Positions 25,034-34,207 of a DNA stretch of 34,207 bases are shown one piece after another. Position 1 is the stretch's first letter. Every line of letters begins with the position of its first letter. This DNA comes from an uncultured Ectothiorhodospiraceae bacterium (GTDB lineage: Bacteria > Pseudomonadota > Gammaproteobacteria > UBA6429 > Thiohalophilaceae), in contig CAMYJG010000025.1 of the NCBI GenBank assembly GCA_947258695.1, positions 1 through 34,207 of the forward strand, written 5' to 3'. The position numbers and the translations under genes are program-made. Under the pieces are notes generated by a model. That model was not told where the DNA came from. It saw only the letters and a list, made by a program, of their open reading frames with translations, and did no database searches.

Positions 25034-25663
25034 ATGAGTCATGAAGTTGTTGAAAAAAATATTGGGTTAATGATGATACTTATTGTCATTGTCATAAGCT
25101 TTGGTGGTTTAGTAGAAATAGTTCCTTTATTTTTCATTAAGGATACAACTGAACCTGTTCAGGGTGTTAAACCCTATAGCGCACTGCGCTTAGAAGGACG
25201 CGACGTTTACATTCGTGAAGGTTGTTTTAATTGTCATTCACAAATGATTCGACCTTTCCGTGCCGAAACTGAACGTTATGGACACTACTCGGTTGCAGGA
25301 GAATCAGTTTATGACCATCCCTTCCAATGGGGTTCAAAACGTACCGGACCTGATCTGGCTCGTGTTGGTGGTCGTTATTCAGATGACTGGCAGCGTGTGC
25401 ATTTAATCAATCCAAGAGACGTCGTACCCGAATCAAATATGCCTGGCTACCCCTGGTTAGCTGAAAATAAAATTGACGCCAAGGGCACAGCAAAAAAAAT
25501 GCGTGTCATGAACACTCTTATTTCTGCTACTTGTAGCAAGTGTGAAACTTATAGTGATAGCGACATTGCTAAGGCCGAAAGTGAAGTTCAAGGTAAAACA
25601 GAACTCGATGCCCTGGTCGCTTACTTACAAGAGCTTGGTACTGCAATCAAGGCACGGAGGTAA
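25034..25663 (+). CDS. ccoO: cbb3-type oxidase subunit II (monoheme cytochrome c)
   Basis: CcoO is the membrane-anchored monoheme cytochrome c that passes electrons from CcoP to CcoN. The 209-residue protein has an N-terminal membrane anchor ([20 protein letters not shown]), the heme site CFNCH in [18 protein letters not shown], and an axial methionine likely in [10 protein letters not shown]. An unusual extra pair Cys167-x-x-Cys170 (ATCSKCET, no His) is present where relatives usually have an LGVPY-like stretch. An AGGAGG lies upstream of the start, 14 bases after ccoN. Confidence 0.97.
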   Translation: MSHEVVEKNIGLMMILIVIVISFGGLVEIVPLFFIKDTTEPVQGVKPYSALRLEGRDVYIREGCFNCHSQMIRPFRAETERYGHYSVAGESVYDHPFQWGSKRTGPDLARVGGRYSDDWQRVHLINPRDVVPESNMPGYPWLAENKIDAKGTAKKMRVMNTLISATCSKCETYSDSDIAKAESEVQGKTELDALVAYLQELGTAIKARR

Positions 25664-25666
25664 GAC

Positions 25667-25846
25667 ATGGATATCAATGATTTTAGAGGTTGGTACACCG
25701 TTGTGTTGTTTGTGGTATTTATTGGGATCGTTTTGTGGGCATGGAGCAGTAAAAGTAAACGTCGCTTTCATGATGCTTCACAACTCCCTTTTAATGAAGT
25801 AGAGCATCCGCTCAATGATAATAAAAAAGGAGACCACCATGAGTGA
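25667..25846 (+). CDS. ccoQ: cbb3-type oxidase small subunit CcoQ/FixQ
   Basis: This 59-residue ORF begins MDINDFRGWYTVVLFVVFIG, has a single membrane helix and then a charged tail (WSSKSKRRFHDA). The position between ccoO (stop 3 bases earlier) and ccoP (overlap of 8 bases) is diagnostic for CcoQ, which stabilises the oxidase complex. The strong AAGGAG for ccoP lies inside its 3' end. Confidence 0.93.
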   Translation: MDINDFRGWYTVVLFVVFIGIVLWAWSSKSKRRFHDASQLPFNEVEHPLNDNKKGDHHE

Positions 25847-26729
25847 TTTCTGGAGTGGATATATTGCCATTATTACTATTGCAAATATCCTGGCCTGTTT
25901 ATGGTTAATTAAGTGGGCAAGTAAAAAACGTAATGACGAAGCAGCACAAGGTGATGTCACCGGTCACAAATGGGACGATGACCTGGAAGAGTATAACAAT
26001 CCTCTGCCGCGCTGGTGGTTATGGTTATTTTATTTAACTATTTTGTTTGGTTTTATTTATCTGGCCCTATACCCAGGTTTAGGCAACTTCAAAGGTAAGC
26101 TAGGCTGGTCGCAGACTGGACAATATGAGGATGAAATTAAGTATGCAAATAAAACCTATGATCCTATTTTCGCTCAATATGCCAAACAAGATATAGCAAC
26201 ATTAGCGAAAGATTCGAACGCAACTAAAATTGGCCAGCGTTTATTCTTAAATCACTGTGCTACCTGTCATGCTTCTGATGCCGGTGGTGCCAGGGGGTTT
26301 CCTAACTTAACCGATAACGACTGGATATGGGGTGGCGATGCCAATAACATTAAAACCACTATCCTCGATGGTCGTGTTGGTGCAATGCCTCCCTGGGAAG
26401 CCGTTATTGGTGAACAAGGCGTCAAAGATGTCACACAATACGTGATTAGTCTAAGTGGCCGACAACATGATGCAGCCATGGCAAAAGCAGGTAAGGCTCA
26501 ATATGATGTTATGTGTGTCGCTTGTCATGGCGCTAATGGCAAAGGTAATACGGCTATCGGTGCACCGAATCTGACCGACAATGTATGGCTATATGGCGCC
26601 TCTACAGGCTCCATTGTGCAATCTATTGCCAAGGGTCGTACCGGTGTTATGCCTGCAAACCGGGATTTTCTCGGTGAAGATAAGGCCCATTTACTTACCG
26701 CTTATATTTACAGCTTAAGCAATAAGTAA
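25839..26729 (+). CDS. ccoP: cbb3-type oxidase subunit III (diheme cytochrome c)
   Basis: CcoP accepts electrons from soluble cytochrome c and delivers them to CcoO. The ATG at 25839 gives MSDFWSGYIAIITIANILA, has AAGGAG 6 bases upstream, and overlaps the end of ccoQ. A longer frame from 25815 adds 8 residues that come from the ribosome-binding region. The 296-residue protein has two N-terminal membrane helices and two heme c sites, CATCH and CVACH, each followed by the expected small-cytochrome motifs (GAPNLTDN, GVMPANRDFL). A terminator follows the stop. Confidence 0.97.
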   Translation: MSDFWSGYIAIITIANILACLWLIKWASKKRNDEAAQGDVTGHKWDDDLEEYNNPLPRWWLWLFYLTILFGFIYLALYPGLGNFKGKLGWSQTGQYEDEIKYANKTYDPIFAQYAKQDIATLAKDSNATKIGQRLFLNHCATCHASDAGGARGFPNLTDNDWIWGGDANNIKTTILDGRVGAMPPWEAVIGEQGVKDVTQYVISLSGRQHDAAMAKAGKAQYDVMCVACHGANGKGNTAIGAPNLTDNVWLYGASTGSIVQSIAKGRTGVMPANRDFLGEDKAHLLTAYIYSLSNK

Positions 26730-26742
26730 GTTTTTATTATGT

Positions 26743-26786
26743 AAACCAGTAAGTACTATTCATCTTTAGTACTTACTGGTTTTTTC
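26743..26786 (+). terminator. Terminator after ccoNOQP
   Basis: The near-perfect stem AACCAGTAAGTACTA/TAGTACTTACTGGTT (26744-26758 and 26768-26782) is followed by a T run. It lies 15 bases after the ccoP stop and separates the structural operon from ccoG. Confidence 0.9.
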
Positions 26787-26862
26787 TTTAACAACAGCAA
26801 ATATTTTAAAGTGCCTTGTATTTATTATACTGTTTTACGAACTTTTAAAGAAAAATATCTCT

Positions 26863-28269
26863 ATGACAAAAGATGCATCAGGTTCACAAGGCTTGGCTGA
26901 TAACTCAACCGAGTTTTATGAAAAGCATAAAAAAATATATCCACGTAAAGTTAGTGGCGTATTTGCCCGCTTACGAGTAGCCGGCGTATTTTTCTTACTC
27001 GGCGGATATTACCTGGTTCCGTGGTTACGCTGGGATAATCACCAGGCCGTTTTATTTGATTTACCCGCACGTAAATTTTATATCTTTGGTTTAACCTTCT
27101 GGCCACAAGACTTTTTTTATCTTGCTGCTTTATTAATCATTGCCGCACTGTCACTCTTTTTCTTTACTGCACTCGCAGGTCGCTTGTGGTGTGGCTATGC
27201 CTGTCCACAAACTGTCTGGACAGAAGTTTTTTTATGGATAGAACGAAAAGTTGAAGGCAGCCGTAATCAACAAATAAAACTTGATAAAGCTGAAATGGAT
27301 TCGCGTAAACTTTCTACCAAGGCCCTAAAACATTTTTTATGGTTAGCGTTATCTGCCTGGACTGGCTTTACCTTTGTCGGTTACTTCACACCCATCATTG
27401 ATCTTGGCCATGCTACCCTTCAATTTTCGCTTGGCCCATGGGAGACCTTCTGGGTCATCTTCTACGGCTTTGCGACCTACGGTAATGCTGGCTGGATGCG
27501 AGAACAGGTCTGCATTTATATGTGTCCCTATGCCCGTTTCCAAAGCGCCATGTTTGATAAAGATACTTTAATCATTTCATATGATGACAAGCGTGGTGAA
27601 GCACGTGGTGCCCGTAAGAAAAGTGTTGACCCAAAACAGGTAGGGTTGGGTGATTGTGTAGATTGCACCTTATGTGTGCAGGTCTGCCCGACCGGTATCG
27701 ATATACGAGACGGCTTGCAATATCAATGCATCGGGTGTGCTGCCTGTGCCGATGTCTGTGATGAAGTCATGGATAAAATGGGTTATGACAAAGGCCTGGT
27801 AAAATACACCACACAAAACCGTATAGACGGGAAAACAACACACTTACTTCGTCCCCGAATTATTGTCTATGCATCACTGCTTGTTGTTATATCCTCTGCA
27901 CTTATATACAGCATTGCTACTCGTATTCCTCTAGAGATGGATATTATTCGTGACCGCAATGCCTTGTACAGAGAAACGTCGGATGGGTTAGTCGAGAATA
28001 TATATACTTTGAAGCTCATTAATATGGACACCGAAGATCATCGTTACCATGTTCGTGCCGATGGATTAAAAGAGATGATATTCATTAACCCGACAGAAGA
28101 AATTATAATTAAAACAGGCGAAGTCATTAACCTGCCTGTTCGCATTCAAATTGATCCAGTTAACCTGGTCAAAACAAGCAGCAAGGTTAATTTTTATTTA
28201 ACCTCCATTGATCAACCCAAGCTTGCTGTTACTGAACAAGCACGTTTTATTGGACCAATAGCAAAATAA
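26863..28269 (+). CDS. ccoG: cbb3 oxidase accessory ferredoxin-like protein CcoG/RdxA
   Basis: CcoG is a membrane iron-sulfur protein needed for cbb3 biogenesis and linked to copper handling (reduction of Cu(II) for the oxidase). The 468-residue protein has several membrane helices and the NosR-like motifs GRLWCGYACPQTVWTE and CIYMCPYARFQ. It has two [4Fe-4S] sites (CVDCTLCVQVCP and CIGCAACADVCD) and a C-terminal periplasmic beta domain. It starts its own unit after the ccoP terminator and is followed by ccoH after 13 bases. Confidence 0.96.
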   Translation: MTKDASGSQGLADNSTEFYEKHKKIYPRKVSGVFARLRVAGVFFLLGGYYLVPWLRWDNHQAVLFDLPARKFYIFGLTFWPQDFFYLAALLIIAALSLFFFTALAGRLWCGYACPQTVWTEVFLWIERKVEGSRNQQIKLDKAEMDSRKLSTKALKHFLWLALSAWTGFTFVGYFTPIIDLGHATLQFSLGPWETFWVIFYGFATYGNAGWMREQVCIYMCPYARFQSAMFDKDTLIISYDDKRGEARGARKKSVDPKQVGLGDCVDCTLCVQVCPTGIDIRDGLQYQCIGCAACADVCDEVMDKMGYDKGLVKYTTQNRIDGKTTHLLRPRIIVYASLLVVISSALIYSIATRIPLEMDIIRDRNALYRETSDGLVENIYTLKLINMDTEDHRYHVRADGLKEMIFINPTEEIIIKTGEVINLPVRIQIDPVNLVKTSSKVNFYLTSIDQPKLAVTEQARFIGPIAK

Positions 28270-28282
28270 TTAGCAGGTAAAA

Positions 28283-28807
28283 ATGACAAGCAACGAGCAA
28301 ACAATAGATCAAGCAACGCCACCGCCCTGGTATAAGCAATTCTGGCCATGGTTTCTTATCACATTTCCTGCTACTGCCGTCATAGCAGGAATCATCACGA
28401 TTATTCTTGCCGTTAAATCTGATGATGGGCTGGTAAAAGATGATTATTACAAAGCAGGTTTAGCTATAAACCAAACGCTTGAATTAAAACAAAACGCGCG
28501 AGACTTAAATTTAGAAGCCAATGTGAACTGGGATAATTCAACCCAAACCATCTCTCTAAAACTCTCAGGAAAAATTCAAAAACTACCGGCACGATTATCC
28601 CTGCAACTTGCCCACGCCACCAGGGCAAACCACGATCAGACAATAACTCTTTTTTTGTCGCCTGATAAAATAAGTTATAGTGGAAGAATGGCTATTGTAA
28701 AAAAAGGAAACTGGATAGTTATTTTAGAACCGGAAGATAAAAGCTGGCGTATCAATGGCCGGGTAAGATTACCAGAACAAAATATATGGCAACTTAATTC
28801 AGAATAA
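28283..28807 (+). CDS. ccoH: cbb3 oxidase assembly protein CcoH/FixH
   Basis: FixH/CcoH is a single-pass membrane protein that assists assembly of the cbb3 complex. The 174-residue protein begins with a soluble lead (TPPPWYKQFWPWF) and one helix (LITFPATAVIAGIITIILA). It carries the family motif DDGLVKDDYYKAGLAINQTL followed by a periplasmic beta-rich domain. It is directly downstream of ccoG. Confidence 0.93.
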   Translation: MTSNEQTIDQATPPPWYKQFWPWFLITFPATAVIAGIITIILAVKSDDGLVKDDYYKAGLAINQTLELKQNARDLNLEANVNWDNSTQTISLKLSGKIQKLPARLSLQLAHATRANHDQTITLFLSPDKISYSGRMAIVKKGNWIVILEPEDKSWRINGRVRLPEQNIWQLNSE

Positions 28808-28830
28808 TTATAAATAAAGGAGATATGCAA

Positions 28831-29091
28831 ATGAGCTCATCAGAACAAAATATCCCTACAATACAAAAAGTTATCGCTATACTTTGGCCATCATTTATCA
28901 CAGCAGGAATTGCTACTATTTTATTTTTTACCGCATTTGATCCGCAGCTACTAATGGCCGTCGGTGGTTATGAGCCAATTAGCCGCTTAGGGGGCTATAG
29001 CATTGGATTTTTTTTATTTTGGTTATTAACATCGAGTACTTGCGTGTTAACCTGTTATTTTCAACGACCTTGTCAAAACCCGAATGATTAA
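28831..29091 (+). CDS. Small two-helix membrane protein of the cco cluster
   Basis: This is an 86-residue protein from ATG 28831 (MSSSEQNIPTIQKVIAILWP), which is 8 bases after AAGGAG; an ATG at 28825 is too close to it. It has two membrane segments (FITAGIATILFFTAF and YSIGFFLFWLLTSSTCVLTCYF) and a cysteine-rich C-terminal end (CVLTCYFQRPC). I do not recognise a named family, but the position between ccoH and the thioredoxin-like gene suggests a part in oxidase assembly. ccoI (copper ATPase) and ccoS are absent from the window. Confidence 0.75.
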   Translation: MSSSEQNIPTIQKVIAILWPSFITAGIATILFFTAFDPQLLMAVGGYEPISRLGGYSIGFFLFWLLTSSTCVLTCYFQRPCQNPND

Positions 29092-29104
29092 TAGCTAGTT
29101 TTAT

Positions 29105-30154
29105 ATGTTCAAAATAACTCATCACCCATATTTTTTAAAAAAATTAAGTTCTATATTTTTACTAGTCTGTTTATCTGGCTGGTCAGTTTCAACTCATGCG
29201 ACAACAGATGATGATATCACTTTTAGTGATCGCCCTTTAGATGCACCTCTTATACTTCCAGATTGGTTCAAACTTAGCTTTTTGGAAATAGATTCCGATA
29301 TAGAAGAGGCCAAGCAGGCAAATAAGAAAGGACTAATTATCTACTTTGGTCAAAAGTATTGTCCTTATTGCAAGGCACATATTAATAATAACTGGGGCCA
29401 AAAAGATATCGTTGAATACACCCAGAAAAATTTTGATGTCATTGCCCTCAATGTTAAAGGTCAACGCCCGGTGGTAAATGTCGATGGTAAAACCTATACA
29501 GAAAAAACATTCTCTGCCCTGAAAAAAACCAATTTCACACCGTCAATACTTTTTTATAATGCTAAAGGTCAGGAAGTTTTACGTTTAAGAGGCTATCGCC
29601 CTCCTTACCAGTTTCGAGCTGCTTTAGAATTTGTTGCAGATCAACATTACGCCAAGGAAACGTTTCGCAATTACCTGTCCAGGGCAGAATCCGCGCTAAG
29701 TTTTGGTAAAGCAGAACTTAATAAAAATGATATTTTTAATTCTCCACCCTATTTACTCGATCGTAGCCGGGTAAAAGCAGAGCAACCATTAATGGTCGTA
29801 TTTGAGCGTAAACGTTGTCACGCCTGTGATGTTTTACATGGTGGCCCTTTTGCACGACCTGAAATAGAAACAGAATTATTAAAACTCGAAGCGGTTCAGC
29901 TAGATATGAATAGTGAACAGAAACTTCTAACACCTGATGGGAAAAAATTATCTGCCAGTAAATGGGCAGACAAACTCAATATTAATTACAGCCCGACAAT
30001 AATTTTTTTCGATGAGAGAGGCAAAGAAATTATTCGTATTGAATCGGTGGTTTGGTTTTACCGCTTACGTAACGTGCTAAATTATGTACTAAGTGGCGCC
30101 TATAAAAAATACCCCACCTTTCAGCTTTGGCGGCAAGCTAAAAATATGAAGTAA
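29105..30154 (+). CDS. Exported protein with two thioredoxin-like domains
   Basis: The 349-residue protein has an N-terminal signal or anchor (LSSIFLLVCLSGWSVSTHA) and two thioredoxin folds. The first (about 60-190) has Cys86-Pro-Tyr-Cys89 (FGQKYCPYCKAH) and a cis-proline in NFTPSILFY. The second (about 215-335) has Cys238-His-Ala-Cys241 (RKRCHACDVLHGG) and a cis-proline in YSPTIIFFD. It resembles SoxW-type periplasmic thioredoxins in each half. It starts 13 bases after the small membrane gene, so it is probably in the same transcript and may keep cysteines of apocytochromes or copper sites reduced. That role is inference. Confidence 0.85.
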   Translation: MFKITHHPYFLKKLSSIFLLVCLSGWSVSTHATTDDDITFSDRPLDAPLILPDWFKLSFLEIDSDIEEAKQANKKGLIIYFGQKYCPYCKAHINNNWGQKDIVEYTQKNFDVIALNVKGQRPVVNVDGKTYTEKTFSALKKTNFTPSILFYNAKGQEVLRLRGYRPPYQFRAALEFVADQHYAKETFRNYLSRAESALSFGKAELNKNDIFNSPPYLLDRSRVKAEQPLMVVFERKRCHACDVLHGGPFARPEIETELLKLEAVQLDMNSEQKLLTPDGKKLSASKWADKLNINYSPTIIFFDERGKEIIRIESVVWFYRLRNVLNYVLSGAYKKYPTFQLWRQAKNMK

Positions 30155-30170
30155 TTTTTAAAATTACTTC
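30148..30170. terminator. Bidirectional terminator between convergent genes
   Basis: GAAGTAATTT and AAATTACTTC form a 10-bp stem with a 3-base loop. It overlaps the stop codons of both the thioredoxin-like gene and the epimerase gene. It is AT-rich, so its strength is uncertain. Confidence 0.55.
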
Positions 30171-31006
30171 AGCATCCAGCTTAATGTCTCTTCAAATGTA
30201 TACGATTTAAATGCTCCAAGCTGCTTAAGTAAGCGAGAATTATCACCCTTTAATTCACGCACTTCATTTTCACGAACAAAAGCAGGATTTACTTTAATTT
30301 CAATTTTATGCCCGGTCAGGTTCTCACATAATTCTATTACTTCTTTTAGTGAATAGGTTTTACCTGTGCAAACATTAAAGGTTTCACCTTGCGGACAATC
30401 TTCTATTAACATTCGATAAAGTGTTGCAACCGTCCGAACATCACCGAATTCTCGCCAAACGTCTATATTTCCTAACTCAATAACAGGTTCTTTTTTCTTA
30501 AAATGCTTGATAATTTTAGGAATAAGAAACTTTTCATTTTGCCCGATGCCGGTGTAATTAAATGGCCGAACAATGCAAATGGGGAGCTTATCACTCCATA
30601 AGCGCGTCATGTATTCCATTGCTAATTTACTAACAGCATAATCATTCGATGGGTTAGGTGCTACATTCTCATCCAGAACTCCCCCTGTAGAATTCCCATA
30701 AACATTAGCACTGCTAGTAACCAGGACACTTTTCAAATTTGATGTATGTCTTGCTAACGCTTCAAGGAGGTTACGTGTTCCAATCAGATTGACTTCATAA
30801 AATGCATTTGCAGTATCTTCTGCCACAAAAGCTATGCCCGCAAGATGAATAACCGCTTCAGGTTGTAATCCCGATATTTCGTTTGCAACTGCAGTTGCAT
30901 CGGTTAGATCGCTGCTTAACCCAACAACACGATGACCATTTGCTTCTAATTCTGCTTTTACAAAATATCCAGTAAATCCTTCTACTCCTGTGACTAAAGT
31001 CAACAT
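30164..31006 (-). CDS. rmd: NAD-dependent epimerase/reductase, probably GDP-6-deoxy-D-mannose reductase
   Basis: This is a 280-residue short-chain dehydrogenase of the extended type. It has the nucleotide-binding motif LVTGVEGFTGYFV, the catalytic Tyr-x3-Lys in NDYAVSKLAMEY, and serines in VTSSANVYG. It starts 3 bases after gmd and so should act on its product, GDP-4-keto-6-deoxymannose, reducing it to GDP-D-rhamnose. A GDP-fucose synthase would be longer and epimerising. Exact stereochemistry cannot be read from the sequence. Confidence 0.78.
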   Translation of the reverse strand: MLTLVTGVEGFTGYFVKAELEANGHRVVGLSSDLTDATAVANEISGLQPEAVIHLAGIAFVAEDTANAFYEVNLIGTRNLLEALARHTSNLKSVLVTSSANVYGNSTGGVLDENVAPNPSNDYAVSKLAMEYMTRLWSDKLPICIVRPFNYTGIGQNEKFLIPKIIKHFKKKEPVIELGNIDVWREFGDVRTVATLYRMLIEDCPQGETFNVCTGKTYSLKEVIELCENLTGHKIEIKVNPAFVRENEVRELKGDNSRLLKQLGAFKSYTFEETLSWMLK

Positions 31007-31009
31007 AAT

Positions 31010-32065
<1,056 letters not shown>

Positions 32066-32087
32066 TTATCATTTCATATTTAATAAG

Positions 32088-32477
32088 CTATTCATATTCA
32101 GAATAAGATTTTTCTTCTATTAATTCTGAACCCAGTTTCAAATTAATAGCTCGCTTAATTTCAGCACGTTTATCATTTGAGTAGTAAACCGAACGGGCTA
32201 ATTCAATAAATTCATCATCAAATCCTTTAACACGTTCTTTTTCGCGGATATCGTCTTCGATATCCCAGATTTTTTCATTTATTTCTTTAAGAGCAGAAAA
32301 TTCTTTAGCGATATCAACAGATGACTTTTTGTCCTGCTCCCATAATTTATTCAACAACGCCAGCTCTTTGTTCACATTAGCGAGTTTACTTTTGTCCGTA
32401 ATCCGTTCACTTTTGATCTGTAAAATTGTCACTTTATCCAACAATTCACCGTAAGCCAGTTCCACTTTAATTGTCAT
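32088..32477 (-). CDS. DUF6165-like protein
   Basis: The 129-residue, charged, mostly helical protein begins MTIKVELAYGELLDKVTILQ and contains NVNKELALLNKLWEQ and a coiled-coil-prone middle (LKEINEKIWDIEDDIREKER). It matches my memory of the DUF6165 family, small proteins found in polysaccharide gene clusters with no established biochemical role. It is 43 bases upstream of gmd on the same strand, so it probably leads that operon. Confidence 0.7.
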   Translation of the reverse strand: MTIKVELAYGELLDKVTILQIKSERITDKSKLANVNKELALLNKLWEQDKKSSVDIAKEFSALKEINEKIWDIEDDIREKERVKGFDDEFIELARSVYYSNDKRAEIKRAINLKLGSELIEEKSYSEYE

Positions 32478-32593
32478 AATTCTTCTATATATAGTTGTGT
32501 TAGTTTAAAATGAAGTTTATCGGTAGCTTGATATACAGGTCAAATATATCATCTAAATTAGCCATATATAGTTAACAAATATAAAAATAAACA

Positions 32594-33610
32594 ATGAAAA
32601 TACTTGTGGTACGAATTGGAAGAGCAGGTGATATGGTGATGATAACACCTGCACTAGCCGCGCTTACACATAAATACCCCAATGCTGAAATCACGCTATT
32701 AACCAGCCCGGATGGAAAACGTGTTTTAAGAGACTTTCATCCACAAATTAAAAATATCATGTTACTTGATCGCAGAAAAATTTTTCCTTTTCTGCAGCGC
32801 AGAAAAATAAAAAACACAATCAAGCAAGCAGATTTTCAACATATTTTTTGTTTCGAAACCAAATCCAGTTTTGCAAAATTATTTCATGGCTCAACTGCAC
32901 AACAACATATTTTACAAAACGTAAGAAATTCAGAAATTAATTTTGCTGAACGGTGTTTAAAAATAGTAGATTCCACTTTTGATGTAACTCAATTCCCTGT
33001 GTATTTACCCATTCAGGAAGATGCTAAGCAACGTGCTAAAGATATTTTACGTCAAGCAGGAATCCCTGATGATACCTTCTTAATCGGAATTCACCCGAGT
33101 TATAGTGGTTTAGGTAAAAAATTCGGGCGCAATAAAAAGTCTTTACCTCACCGTAACTGGCCCATTTCTCATTGGGGTAAACTCTGTAAACTCATCAGTG
33201 ACGACGCTAAGAAAAATGGAATCAAGCTACATATCATTATGGATTTAATGCCCGAAGAAAGAGAGCTGGGTTTAGAAATTATCAGGGAGAGCCAAAATAC
33301 TGTTGAGTTATTAACACCTGAACCTGATTTTGAACGCTATAAAGCAACGCTTGCGAGATTAGATCTATTAATTGTCCCTAATACCGGACCAATGCATATT
33401 GGAGCAGCTGTTGGCACCAATATTGTCGCTCTCTTTTCAATACACAACCCTAAAGACTGTGCACCTTACACCGATACTAAAAAGCTCGCTATTTTGCGTG
33501 CTGAAGAGAGTCAGCATCCAGAGCTTGGGCTTGCTGCTATTTCAGCGGAAGATGTATTTCAATCTAGCAAAGTATTTTTGCCCACTAAAAATTCTAATTT
33601 AAAAAGCTAA
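32594..33610 (+). CDS. Glycosyltransferase family 9 (heptosyltransferase-like)
   Basis: The 338-residue GT-B enzyme has the GT9 N-terminus [21 protein letters not shown]. The C-terminal donor-binding part contains [27 protein letters not shown] and an IVALFS strand. The family transfers heptose from ADP-heptose to lipopolysaccharide core, but the exact acceptor cannot be told. It is divergent from the DUF6165-gmd-rmd unit, with 116 bases between. Its stop codon overlaps that of the convergent helicase gene. Confidence 0.9.
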   Translation: MKILVVRIGRAGDMVMITPALAALTHKYPNAEITLLTSPDGKRVLRDFHPQIKNIMLLDRRKIFPFLQRRKIKNTIKQADFQHIFCFETKSSFAKLFHGSTAQQHILQNVRNSEINFAERCLKIVDSTFDVTQFPVYLPIQEDAKQRAKDILRQAGIPDDTFLIGIHPSYSGLGKKFGRNKKSLPHRNWPISHWGKLCKLISDDAKKNGIKLHIIMDLMPEERELGLEIIRESQNTVELLTPEPDFERYKATLARLDLLIVPNTGPMHIGAAVGTNIVALFSIHNPKDCAPYTDTKKLAILRAEESQHPELGLAAISAEDVFQSSKVFLPTKNSNLKS

Positions 33611-34207
33611 GAACCCGGTAAAATTTTATTTATAAATGTTTTAAGTAAACCCTGTTTTTGCGGTTGCTTCGGTTTTACATTATTTTTCTTAACTTCAGTA
33701 TTTGTTTTTACCTGTGCATTGGTATTTTGATCATGTTTAGGTTTAGCTTTTGCGTGCTGTTTCTTATTTCCTGGCTTGTTTGGCTTTTTATTTTTATGGT
33801 GGTGAGGTGAACCTGACTTATGATGAGTCTTCTTTTTATGAGCCGACTTATGTTGATGAGGTTTTTTCTTACGCTCAATCCTTGCAGGCGGATTAGGTTT
33901 TACCAGCATTTCATTCGTAATTTTTGCAACCTCAATTTTATGCCCGATAAATTCCTCAATATCAGGAAGTGACATCGCATAATCTTCACAGGCAAAATTA
34001 ATCGCAACTCCACTAGCACCCGCTCGACCGGTACGCCCGATACGGTGAACATAATCTTCGGCATCATTGGGCAGGTCATAATTAATGACTAAACTTACAT
34101 CGTCAACATGCAAACCACGTGCAGCAACATCCGTGGCAACTAAAACTCGAATTTTACCGGCAGTAAAATCATTCATAATGCGTAAACGTTTATTCTGCGG
34201 TACATCG
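33607..34207 (-). CDS. DEAD-box RNA helicase, RhlB-like (5' part beyond the window)
   Basis: Only the C-terminal 199 codons are present; the frame is open to the right edge ([19 protein letters not shown]). The second helicase domain shows motif [14 protein letters not shown] and motif [17 protein letters not shown]. The continuation [17 protein letters not shown] resembles RhlB rather than RhlE. After that comes a 95-residue basic, low-complexity tail rich in Lys, His, Pro and Asn, probably for RNA contact. The ATG at 34176 is internal and not the start. Confidence 0.9.
   Translation of the reverse strand, partial: DVPQNKRLRIMNDFTAGKIRVLVATDVAARGLHVDDVSLVINYDLPNDAEDYVHRIGRTGRAGASGVAINFACEDYAMSLPDIEEFIGHKIEVAKITNEMLVKPNPPARIERKKKPHQHKSAHKKKTHHKSGSPHHHKNKKPNKPGNKKQHAKAKPKHDQNTNAQVKTNTEVKKNNVKPKQPQKQGLLKTFINKILPGS

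Noticed and set aside
25815-25838. CcoP starting at 25815
   Set aside because: The extra residues come from the ribosome binding site of the ATG at 25839, which sits 6 bases after AAGGAG.

Overview
The window is an AT-rich stretch of a gammaproteobacterial chromosome. This is inferred from the dnaG-rpoD pair, RpoD and DnaG that read like the gamma-proteobacterial proteins, an FNR-type regulator with a cbb3 oxidase operon, the hisBHAF-hisIE-tatABC arrangement, and Fur-box iron genes. I cannot name the genus. It looks like a free-living, respiring organism that copes with low oxygen and fluctuating iron.

Layout, left to right. Bases 1-314 are the 3' end of a plant-type 2Fe-2S ferredoxin (or ferredoxin domain) with its terminator. 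Bases 402-2683 form a small gene graveyard: a DUF4396 membrane protein broken by a frameshift and a stop codon, an MFS transporter cut off after about 290 codons, a lipoprotein gene whose tail runs into that transporter in antisense, and what appears to be the remnant of a response-regulator receiver domain. Then come dnaG and rpoD without rpsU immediately upstream. After rpoD there is an HNH-type ORF on the minus strand and, on the plus strand, a tRNA-Ile(CAU) gene split directly after its anticodon by a 271-nt group I intron. This intron is the most remarkable feature of the window.

Bases 7517-11213 are an iron block: a bacterioferritin pair in which one subunit has the ferroxidase ligands and the other has lost them but kept the heme methionine, a bacterioferritin-associated ferredoxin, two Fur boxes in the divergent bfd/DUF2325 intergenic region, a DUF2325 coiled-coil protein and an orphan PhnD-like binding protein. 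A large protein with a C-terminal PilZ-like motif and a secreted DUF255 thioredoxin-fold protein follow. Bases 15197-20950 are one long minus-strand run, hisB-hisH-hisA-hisF-hisI-hisE-hinT-tatA-tatB-tatC, with two palindromic dispersed-type repeats in its gaps.

Bases 21190-30154 hold a diguanylate cyclase with two receiver domains (the first degenerate), an FNR-type regulator, a perfect FNR box, ccoNOQP, ccoG, ccoH, a small membrane protein and an exported protein with two thioredoxin domains: a microaerobic respiration module. The right end has rmd-gmd (GDP-6-deoxymannose synthesis), a DUF6165 protein, a family 9 glycosyltransferase and the C-terminal part of an RhlB-like DEAD-box helicase that leaves the window.
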